Shown: positions 30,301 to 37,491 of the stretch, piece by piece
How positions within the stretch are numbered: position 1 is the stretch's first letter
Layout of the letters: each line of letters begins with the position of its first letter
Assembly: GCA_038093975.1 (NCBI GenBank)
Contig: JBBPTG010000234.1
Coordinates: 1-37,491 of the forward strand
DNA length: 37,491 nucleotides
Reading direction: 5' to 3'
Source: Chalciporus piperatus
Taxonomy: Eukaryota > Basidiomycota > Agaricomycetes > Boletales > Boletaceae
The notes under the pieces: generated by a model
What the model was told of the DNA's origin: nothing
Seen by the model: the letters and a program-made list of their open reading frames with translations, nothing else
Databases searched by the model: none
Made by a program: the position numbers and the translations under genes

Positions 30301-32121
30301 AGTCAATCCAGTAACTTCAGACTTTTTGCAGTGTTGCTGATGCAGGTGTCTGGTGAACGCTGGTTTATTATGCAGGTAGGGTGCGAGTATGAGCGCGTGT
30401 TGACGTAAGTAGAGCGTGAAGGAATCTCCTGCCCATCGTCCCATGGTCTTGACGACGTCAAAGGGGGTTCCTTGGAGTAGGTAGTGAAGGGTACCACCGA
30501 TCCGTAAGCTGTGACCTTTAATTTCGTCGTTGATGGCGCAGGTATCGAGTAGCTGGGAGATGCGTTTGTCTACCTCGTGACGCGAAAGAGGGCGTAGACC
30601 AGATTTGGGGTGTTTCCAGGCGAATAGGTGATCTTTGGGACCAGGGTTGTTGATGCGAAAGTGGTTGTTCAGCCATGCAAGCAGATTGGTTGTGTGGTCG
30701 ATGGGCGCTACCTGCACTGTCTCTCCCGACAATGAGCATTTGGTGAATGGGATGAAGAAGGAGGTGACGGGTAATCCATTCTGGTCGTGTTCGTGCGTGA
30801 CGTTGGATCGGGTGACGTGGCTCTTGGGGTCGAATGATTTTAATGATTTGACTGTTAGTTCGCCGAGCCGCGAGAGGGAGTAGAAACACACAACGAGGCA
30901 AGCAAAGATTGCTGCATCTTTGGGCTCGTCCGTTTTCATGTGGGCCAGGAAGGCGAGGAGTGTTTCTACGAGGAATGGGGCACGTTTCTTGCGCTTTTTG
31001 TCGACTGGCGAGAGTTTGGTGGCGCCTTCCAGCGCGGTCTGCAGTTCGGCGCTCGAGATTAGCCATGGATGGCCATGTAGTAGGTGCCATGCTCGTAAGC
31101 CGGCAGTGAAATTGGAGAGGGCTTTGCCGGAGTATGAACCAGCGCAGCTGGAGAGAAAGGAGAGGAGCAGGGCGGTGGAAATGGGACAGCGTTGTTGGTC
31201 AGGGACGCTCTTCATGTCGCAGTAGACGTGGAAGACAAGGAGTCCGGTCCCGTATGATTCTTTGGTTTTGTCTGTCCATGCTGCGCCGATGACGTCTAGG
31301 ATGCGATTGAGTTGCTCTTCAGAGAGCTTGGGGGAGTCGTTTGCGCTGACCGCGGCATCCCTCGCTGAGGTTGAGGCTGGTAGCCAGAGGCATAAGCGGT
31401 CGCGAGCGGCGCAGTGAGGGCGTGAAGGCGAGGATGTTGGTGTGAGATGTGCTAAGTAAGGTCTAGGAACGACTGGGAGGGGAGAAGGGAGAGGGGCATC
31501 GAACGGGGAGGAAACGCTTCGCTCAATGGCTGAGGGCTTCACGTACGAAGTTGAATTCTTCTGCATCGTCTTGTGACGCTCGATGCTCGTTAGTCCCGAG
31601 TGCACGCTGTTGGCCCTGCGAGCTGAATGAGGGAGGAATGGTGAGAAGTGGGGTGTTGTGCTCGTATAATCTTGGGAGATCGGCAAAATCGGTGAGGAAA
31701 GCGAGGAGGGGGGTTGGTAGCGGGATGCGAGGGAGGAAAAGTTTGTGGGAGGGGCATATTCCTCTCGAGGGTCGATCTGCTGGGTTGAGCTTGGAGGGTA
31801 TGTATTCTGTGTGTACATCTGTGATGTGGGGCGAGGTGTGGATGAAGTCGTGAATCCGCTTGAAAATGGTGTTGGTTTCGACGTTGCGGTGGCGACCAGT
31901 CCGCCACCCTTCAACGACACCTGTGTTGTCCCCGAAAACGCAGATGCGGGGGTTGGAGGGGCAAACGGCGTGAATGGTGCGGATGAGTAGCTCGAAACCG
32001 ACTGCTTCGGCCCATCCAATGTCGCGGATGCTGCCCAGCATGGTTTGCCATCCAGGGGAGAGTTTCCAGGCTCGCCAACGGTCGCCGATTGTGATCGCAA
32101 TTCCCACGCCAGAGCTAGCAT
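30259..32121 (-). CDS. Tyrosine recombinase of the DIRS-like element
   Basis: Integrase-like enzyme that would join the circular cDNA to its target. The open frame is 620 codons, but its first about 200 codons overlap the RT frame and are Ser/Pro-rich, so the true start is uncertain. The conserved part begins near 31350 with LSEEQLNRILDVIGAAWTD. Catalytic landmarks: the first Arg in FYSLSRLGELTV, the HxxR box in GHSLRIGGT, the Trp in MGRWAG, and the nucleophile Tyr in SFTLYLRQH. The complete Arg-His-Arg-Trp-Tyr set suggests an intact active site. It lies directly downstream of RT-RNase H, as in DIRS elements. A free-standing Crypton or Starship captain is less likely given the adjoining RT. 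Confidence 0.85.
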   Translation of the reverse strand: MLALAWELRSQSATVGEPGNSPLDGKPCWAASATLDGPKQSVSSYSSAPFTPFAPPTPASAFSGTTQVSLKGGGLVATATSKPTPFSSGFTTSSTPRPTSQMYTQNTYPPSSTQQIDPREEYAPPTNFSSLASRYQPPSSLSSPILPISQDYTSTTPHFSPFLPHSARRANSVHSGLTSIERHKTMQKNSTSYVKPSAIERSVSSPFDAPLPSPLPVVPRPYLAHLTPTSSPSRPHCAARDRLCLWLPASTSARDAAVSANDSPKLSEEQLNRILDVIGAAWTDKTKESYGTGLLVFHVYCDMKSVPDQQRCPISTALLLSFLSSCAGSYSGKALSNFTAGLRAWHLLHGHPWLISSAELQTALEGATKLSPVDKKRKKRAPFLVETLLAFLAHMKTDEPKDAAIFACLVVCFYSLSRLGELTVKSLKSFDPKSHVTRSNVTHEHDQNGLPVTSFFIPFTKCSLSGETVQVAPIDHTTNLLAWLNNHFRINNPGPKDHLFAWKHPKSGLRPLSRHEVDKRISQLLDTCAINDEIKGHSLRIGGTLHYLLQGTPFDVVKTMGRWAGDSFTLYLRQHALILAPYLHNKPAFTRHLHQQHCKKSEVTGLTGSVKSVVQWPSNQ

Positions 32122-33769
32122 CCGAGCAGGCTTGAAGATCGAGAAAAGGGAGTGGTGGGGTGATTGGACGAGCGACGTCTCCGTTTTTGAGTCGTTCGAG
32201 CCACCACTGGAGGTCCGGAAGGATGGATTTTACTGGGCGGTGGGGCATGAACGGGTGCTCTGCACACACGCGCATCATGCGCTCCATGCCGATCAGGTGT
32301 GCTCGCCCTCGTTTAATCACCGCTGACGCGTGCAGGAGCTTACCGTATAATTGTTTGACGTCTTTGAGGACGTGCGTGGTTCGTTGCGTCCATTCCCGGA
32401 TGGCGTTCGTGTACTTTTGCACTTTGTCGGGTGCTAGGGATACGACTTGCTGTTGCAGGTCCCACTTGAATCCTATGTAGATTGTCGATGAGCCGAACGG
32501 TTGGTCCTTGGATTTTTCCCAAGGGATGCCGAGCTCTTCCGATAGGGAGTTGATGTCATCAAAGTTGTATGTAAAATTATTGTCGTGTGATGATCTGGGA
32601 GATTCGGAGGAGAGATCTCGGATGGGGTGACAGTGGTCCTCGTTGAACTCCTCGTTGATTCCGTCCGTCGAGATCTGCCCCTGGTAAAACAGCCTGCTCC
32701 CTGACTGTTTGATGGTGCCTTGGTGGGAGATTTGCTCGCGCCGGCTTTTCCGCTCCTCGTTGTAGTCCTCTAGGTGTGCTTTGGGGATGCGCACGAAAAT
32801 GTGGTCATCGACCCATTTGTCGAGGGGACCAATCCCTTGGGCTCGCATGATCTCGGCGCCTGCGTCAGCGAGGCAGCCGTAAGTTCCTGCCGAGGGGGCT
32901 GCGCCGAAGGCTAGACATGTGTCGATGTAGAACTCTGTGTCAGAGGTTCTGACAACTGCCGCCGGCCATTGGGATGGATGCAATGGGACGGTTCGATATG
33001 CTTCAGCCACGTCACGAGTGGCTGCTTCTGAACCTGGGGGAAGTCTGGATATTAGCAGATAGACGATTGAGAATTTTCCCCAGGTTGCTGGGAATTTCTC
33101 GGAATTAATGTGGCTATTGATGGAAGGGGAGGGAAAGGGAGGGGAAGGTTTCAGGGGGTAGGAAAAATTCTGTATTAGTCTAAATTTGCCCGGTTTCCCG
33201 GGTTTGGGAATGATGGAAAGGGGGGAAGATTGGTAGGGTCCTATTAGTTCGATTAGAGTTTGATGGGAGAAGGGACCGATGTAGCGGTCTTTGGTGACCT
33301 CCTTATTAATGGTTTTATGAAGCTCATCAATGTAAAGAATGGCACTATCTTTATTGGGAGGGGACTGTACAAGTAGGATGCTTGGGAACTCTATGCGGAA
33401 GCCGTGTCGGAGACTAAAGGGGATGCTAGCGAAGCGGGGTAAGAGGTTGGCCTTACGAATCGCGCTTTCCCAACGATCTGCCTTATAAGGTGTTGTGGGA
33501 GCGCGGGCGCTGAGCTCGAGGGCAGAAGTGGGCACCGTGCGAGGGAGAGCCGCAGCCGGAGCAGATGTGTCTGTTGTCATGGCGCTGGGGGCAACTGTCG
33601 GATCTCTGCCATTTGCCACAGATTTGATTGCCTTTATCCTTCGTGACGAGGATGGAACCGAGGCGGGTGGCGAATGTGGCGAACTTGCCGTCCCATGTGC
33701 GTTGGGCGTTGCAAGTGTGGACGTTGTGGCGCTCTCGCGAGAGGCAAATGGCGCAGATGGGGAATTCAT
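31523..33769 (-). CDS. Reverse transcriptase with RNase H of the DIRS-like element
   Basis: A 748-codon frame without stops. RT signatures: motif A in TRDVAEAYRTVP, motif B in FGAAPSAGTYG, and motif C as KWVDDHIF with the paired Asp. An insert of about 90 residues rich in Ser, Asn and charged residues separates the RT palm from the next conserved block, STIYIGFKWDL. RNase H follows with Asp in ACSDASSG, Glu in GWAEAVGFE, Asp in VFGDNTGV and the final Asp in LNPADRPSRG. No integrase or protease is present. The frame overlaps the gag 3' part by about 290 nt and the recombinase frame by about 600 nt, so expression may use frameshifting or reinitiation. The first about 120 codons are low complexity and may not all be translated. 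Confidence 0.87.
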   Translation of the reverse strand: MNSPSAPFASRESATTSTLATPNAHGTASSPHSPPASVPSSSRRIKAIKSVANGRDPTVAPSAMTTDTSAPAAALPRTVPTSALELSARAPTTPYKADRWESAIRKANLLPRFASIPFSLRHGFRIEFPSILLVQSPPNKDSAILYIDELHKTINKEVTKDRYIGPFSHQTLIELIGPYQSSPLSIIPKPGKPGKFRLIQNFSYPLKPSPPFPSPSINSHINSEKFPATWGKFSIVYLLISRLPPGSEAATRDVAEAYRTVPLHPSQWPAAVVRTSDTEFYIDTCLAFGAAPSAGTYGCLADAGAEIMRAQGIGPLDKWVDDHIFVRIPKAHLEDYNEERKSRREQISHQGTIKQSGSRLFYQGQISTDGINEEFNEDHCHPIRDLSSESPRSSHDNNFTYNFDDINSLSEELGIPWEKSKDQPFGSSTIYIGFKWDLQQQVVSLAPDKVQKYTNAIREWTQRTTHVLKDVKQLYGKLLHASAVIKRGRAHLIGMERMMRVCAEHPFMPHRPVKSILPDLQWWLERLKNGDVARPITPPLPFLDLQACSDASSGVGIAITIGDRWRAWKLSPGWQTMLGSIRDIGWAEAVGFELLIRTIHAVCPSNPRICVFGDNTGVVEGWRTGRHRNVETNTIFKRIHDFIHTSPHITDVHTEYIPSKLNPADRPSRGICPSHKLFLPRIPLPTPLLAFLTDFADLPRLYEHNTPLLTIPPSFSSQGQQRALGTNEHRASQDDAEEFNFVREALSH

Positions 33770-35025
33770 TTGAGGACGATGACGAGTTGGGTGATGCGCC
33801 GTTGTTGGCTGTGTCCCGAAAGGAACGTTGCTCGCGCGGAGCGTTGTAGTTCGAGCTCGACGGATAGGGTGCTGATGCTTGCCTTCTGTGTGAAGGGTTG
33901 TAGCGAGGCTGAGCGGCAGAGGGCTCGCTGTTTAATCTCGAGAGGATTGACTCCAGTTTTGCATTGTTCTGTGGTGAGAACGTGTTGTTAGCACGAACGC
34001 GGGATGCGTTGGCCGGAGTATGGTGGGCAGTGATTGCCGTTTGTGAGGTGGTTGAAGCAGGTGAGTTTGCGGTGATGTGAAGCACGGAAGGGAATTTTTG
34101 TAATTAGCGTCGTGAACTTAGATTGGAGTGGGACGGGAGTACTGACCGCTCGTGCAATCTCCGTTGCGGCCTGTTGGTCTTCGAGACTCAGTTCGCTGAC
34201 GATTTCGTCTAGGTCGGAGTCTCTCAGTAGCGAAAGATCGAAAGCGTCCGGTGTGCCAATGGTGTTGTGCCATTCTCTCCGTCTACGGTATTGGTAGGTG
34301 AGGAGGGCTCGGATGTGGATGTCCTTGGTGGATAGGCGAAATTTGTGCGTGTCAATGGCGGCGAAGAACTTTGCGTGCATGTCGATGTGGGTCTGGATCC
34401 AGCCACAACTTTTCATGATGTCGAGTAGGCGCAGGGCGGCGGTACTGAATTGGTAGTAGGAAAGCGAGTCGTCTGGTAGGACATCGGACTTGTCGCTCAT
34501 GGCTACTGTGGGTATGAAAGTATGTCGACCGTCGGGAGTCTGGAACAGGGACAGGGAACTGTCGTCTATGGCGTAGGCGCCCGAGGCTTTGGCTTTGGCG
34601 AGTCCTTCGTTGGTGAAGTGGAATAAAGGACAGAATTGGTGGCTTCGAAGTTTGCGTAGAGCAACTTGTGAGGGTAGGATGAAAGGTTTGGATGGCGCAG
34701 CTCTGTTGGGGATGTCTGCATACTTGGATTTGTTCTTCTTCCGATCCTCCTTGAGGAAGATGGCCTCGTCTTCTTCACGACGGCGCTGTTCTTCTTCTGC
34801 TAGGTCGTCTGCTTGAGCTCTGTGTCTTTCAGCTTCTTCTTCCTCTTGAGCTCGTTGCAGGGCCTGCGCAGCTGTCTCCTTGTTGTGCTGAATGGTCCAG
34901 AGTTCGAGGAGCGTGGCTGCTGCGTGGGCTAATGGTACGCCTCGGTCGACGAGGTTTTGACGGTCTTCGATGTAGGCGTCTGAGGTGAAATCCGGGATTT
35001 CGGCGTTGGCTGCCTGACGGGCCAT
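33483..35025 (-). CDS. Gag-like protein of the DIRS-like element (two frames)
   Basis: Two consecutive frames, 35025-33988 and 34085-33483, probably make one gag-like protein by splicing or frameshifting around 34085-33990. The N-terminal part (MARQAANAEIPDFTS...) holds a long charged coiled-coil rich in Glu, Arg and Gln (about residues 60-100). A globular region follows, containing LDIMKSCGWIQTHIDMH. The second frame is Ser/Asn/Pro-rich and then Cys/His-rich: ICAICLSRERHNVHTC, and a classic zinc knuckle CSGCGSPSHGAHFC (Cx2Cx4Hx4C) near its end. That points to nucleic-acid binding by a retroelement nucleocapsid-like domain. The junction between the frames is unresolved, so whether this copy is intact is unknown. 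Confidence 0.7.
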
Positions 35026-35090
35026 GCTGAAGGCTGAGGGAAAGAATGCGAAGAGCTGAGCGAGCCAACGACGAACCGTTGGCCTCTGAC

Positions 35091-35127
35091 GCGAGGTGGT
35101 CGAGAGAGAGGAAGCTGACCACCTCGC
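35091..35127. repeat. 11-bp stem hairpin upstream of the gag frame
   Basis: GCGAGGTGGTC pairs perfectly with GACCACCTCGC across a 15-nt loop. A second small hairpin, CCAACG-ACGAAC-CGTTGG, lies at about 35065-35082. Both sit 5' of the gag start, where the end of the DIRS-like element is expected. Confidence 0.75.
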
Positions 35128-35739
35128 TTACTAATACACGGACTATATTCCGTCCTAGCCTCGTGCCTCGGCTCTGACGGAATGGCAACCGTCACCTGGG
35201 TGGTCTATATCACCCGGTTCCTCAGAGTCATGATCGCTGGAGGGAAGGTCCTGCTTATCATAGGAACGTTCGGCCGTCGTTTGGGTGGCAGACTTCATGA
35301 CCATCTTTCTGTTGCTTCAGGTGCAAGAGAAACAAATCCTGGTGTCAGTGCAGTCAGGAACCTTCGTTGCTGGTCATTGGCTCCTTCAGTGTGATAGGTC
35401 CCAATGATGTCGGCTCTGGGTCAATTTATCAGACATCTAAACTAGGCCCGAGGACGTCGGGTGTGAAGCTGTCAATCAGACGCTTGTCACCTTTCAGCCA
35501 TGTCTGCATGTTACATCGTCCTGATGACGTCGGATAAGAAGCTGTCAAGATATCGGCTAATGCATCCGATGTCAAGCGGCTGTTGTTTGGAGGAAGGATC
35601 TGATGGCTCTGATGTACAAATGCTTCCGCGAGTGATCAAGGCTCCGGCCCGTTCATCTTGTCACCTATGCCCCTGGGTGGCCTGACATATGCTAACCTGC
35701 CAATGAGGCAAACGTTATCACCAAGTATCCGATTGTACA
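35128..35739. other. Region 5' of the KDZ transposase with subterminal direct repeats
   Basis: No gene is supported. Two related direct repeats, GACGTCGG...GAAGCTGTCAA, occur at 35453-35475 and 35526-35548, and other GATGTCGG/ATCGG variants lie nearby. Such clusters are common as subterminal transposase-binding repeats of DNA transposons, so this is probably the left end of the KDZ element. Its terminal inverted repeat was not located. Confidence 0.5.
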
Positions 35740-37491
35740 ATGGTCAAGCCCAAGATCGAGAAGGCCACACCATGGACCCCAGTGCAAGAGGTCAAGTTTC
35801 TCAAGAAGGGATCAAAGATCAAGATGGTCAAGCTCACCCCGCCAAGCCACAAGAGCAAAAAACACAAGGCTGCTATCCCTCAATCATCACCTCAGATGCC
35901 GAGACTGGAAACGCCACTGGATCGTGGCCTCACACCCAGCACTGCTGATCGGATGTATGACGCAGCTGATGGAGAGTATGTTCTACCTTCTTTGAAACTA
36001 CCAAAACCCAAGGTATGCTCGACTGTGTGGGTGCCTAGATTTAATGACTGAGGGTATTTGAATAAGACCCAAAACGATTATTTGAGGGAGTCTCTGGACA
36101 TGAAAGATGAATACCTTGCTGCTTGGCTGGATATGGAGGCGCCTGCTGAGAGAATTTGCAAGATCTGTCAGGGAGACGGAGTGTATAAGTGCCAGGACTG
36201 TTTTATGCAACCGGTCTTCTGCACAGGTTGCTGCAGAAAGCAACACGAACAACACCCTCTTCATAGGGTGTTACAATGGACCGGAGATTGTTTTGAGGAA
36301 TCCACACTCCATCGGGTATGTCGTTTGAAGCACTGACAAATCGGTCAATGACAGACTATTCGCACAGACAGGGTTGGAACTCCATCTGGGACACTTAGGA
36401 AGTCCTTGTCCCCATACTGCCCCTCTACCTCCAGTCACCTTGGAGGACGAGGCTTGGGAGGATGATGATGTTGCCCATCGGCCGGCTCATTTACAGCCTC
36501 CGGCCGAGCCAGGCTTTCTCCTGGTCATAGATATATCTGGGGTACACTATGTGAACATGAGATTTTGCAACTGTCCAGAGGCTGATGCAGCTCATAAACA
36601 GCTCTTTCTGGCTCAGCTTTTACCTTCCACCATCAAAGAGCCGAGCACTGTATTTACCTTTCGGCTGCTCGACGACTTCATCCGAGACAATCTGGAATGT
36701 GGCACCTCTGCTTCGAACTACTTTAGCAAGATTCGGCGGATAACATCCAATGCATTCCCACATTTGGTGCCTGTGGGTGGCTTTATTGCTCAGCCGAACG
36801 TTCAGCCGAAGCCGAGCTAATTGTGATAACAGAACCGATATCGAGAGCTCATCCGTGCCGCTCGGCTGTGGAGGCTGTTAAAGCTGCTCAAGTGGAATGG
36901 ATATGGGCATACCAAGGGGTCTCCTGGATTGGGTGCTCTGGCTTTGTTCTGTCCGGCATGCCCTCAGCCAGGGATCAACATGGACATTAATTGTGTTGGG
37001 GGAGTGGCTCCGTGAGTGTATTAGCAACCTTGACCGATGCACTAGCATCTCATGATCCTAAAGGTGGATGATCACCCGAACCATCGTTATGGACGGCAAT
37101 TTCAAGGCAGAGCATTTGCCTGACAAGAGGCCTGATGACCAAGTATGGCTAATGCCTGGGACAGGGTTTATGGTAGAAAGCCAGAGATACAAGGAGTACC
37201 TTGAAGTCACGAATCATCCCGTCGAGGTATTGACATGTTGGCTCTCAAAGACATTGCTGACTGCGTCGGGCAGAAGTCGAACTGTAACAACCATCGAGCA
37301 GTCAATCAGGCCAATGCCAACCGACAAAAGTTAGAGGCCACAGGAATCGGGGGGTGCGCGTGTGCCAGACATGGATGCTTCATTCCCCATGCAGTCGTGG
37401 ACTTCCAGAAGGGTGAGAGGTAACAAGTTCGGCCGCCGGCCGAGAAACGGATGCATTGACCACAATGACAGGCAGGTCAATATGGATTATG
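35740..37491 (+). CDS. KDZ-superfamily transposase with CxC2 cysteine cluster (3' end outside the window)
   Basis: Transposase of the Kyakuja-Dileera-Zisupton superfamily, truncated by the window edge. Exons inferred: 35740-36012, 36067-36315, 36368-36772, 36833-37011, 37064-37226, 37274-37419 and 37472 onward, all frame-compatible. The N-terminus is Lys/Pro-rich. The CxC2 cluster lies in exon 2 (RICKICQGDG, KCQDC, VFCTGCCRKQH). KDZ core motifs follow: FRLLDDFIRDNLECGTSA, ITSNAFPHLVP, RYRELIRAARLWR, LFCPACPQPG, IVMDGNFKAEH with the likely first catalytic Asp, and NCNNHRAVNQAN, GCACARHGCFIPH. It appears intact up to the edge; the remaining catalytic acids lie beyond it. Confidence 0.9.

Larger units (their letters stand above)
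30259..35025 (-). mobile_element. DIRS-like tyrosine-recombinase retrotransposon (coding span)
   Basis: The minus strand carries, in order, a gag-like region, a reverse transcriptase with RNase H, and a tyrosine recombinase. Neighbouring frames overlap, and there is no DDE integrase or protease. This combination is characteristic of the DIRS order. The coordinates given are the coding span. Terminal repeats were not identified; DIRS elements usually have inverted terminal repeats plus an internal complementary region, which I could not locate by eye. Confidence 0.85.

Noticed and set aside
30259..32121. Tyrosine recombinase as a Crypton or Starship captain
   Set aside because: It lies directly downstream of RT-RNase H on the same strand with overlapping frames, which fits a DIRS-like retroelement.

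Overview
The window looks like nuclear DNA of a mushroom-forming basidiomycete (Agaricomycetes). Genes are split by many short introns of about 45-60 nt with GTRNGT donors. The gene families are typical of that group: a BTB protein with two exons, an RBR ubiquitin ligase, a giant vWA/GTPase protein, a KDZ transposase with a CxC2 cysteine cluster, and a DUF6589-type protein. All gene models were spliced by hand from reading frame and splice signals. Family names come from recognising motifs, not from a search.

Layout. 0.3-1.0 kb (-): a CTR copper transporter. 2.1-2.7 kb (+): a mitochondrial rhodanese. 2902-8669: a 5.77-kb DNA transposon with 43-bp terminal inverted repeats and a 4-bp CCTA target duplication. 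It carries two convergent, apparently intact genes: a RecQ-like SF2 helicase (+) and a 1041-aa DUF6589-type putative DDE transposase (-). It resembles what I recall of the helicase-bearing Academ lineage (AcademH). 9.1-10.2 kb (+): a BTB/POZ protein. 10.2-12.3 kb: no gene I can support. 12.3-14.9 kb (+): an RBR E3 ligase carrying pentapeptide-like repeats and a 70-aa C-terminal duplication. 15.4-25.0 kb (-): one giant gene of about 40 introns and about 2,450 aa, with a conserved N-terminal region, a GTPase domain, cysteine-rich modules and a C-terminal vWA domain. 25.6-26.9 kb (-): an unrecognised gene with an in-frame stop. 27.1-29.6 kb: a large imperfect palindrome (fold-back element). 29.9-30.3 kb: an ACTG-rich minisatellite. 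30.3-35.0 kb (-): a DIRS-like retrotransposon (gag, RT-RNase H, tyrosine recombinase). 35.7 kb to the end (+): a KDZ transposase cut off by the window edge.

How it fits together. The left 25 kb holds host genes interrupted by one well-preserved DNA transposon, inserted just 3' of the rhodanese gene. The right 10 kb is a pile of mobile elements. The strongest discovery candidate is the helicase plus DUF6589 transposon, because its termini, target duplication and both reading frames can all be read from the sequence. The second is the giant GTPase-vWA protein, whose architecture recalls large GTPases used in innate immunity in other lineages.
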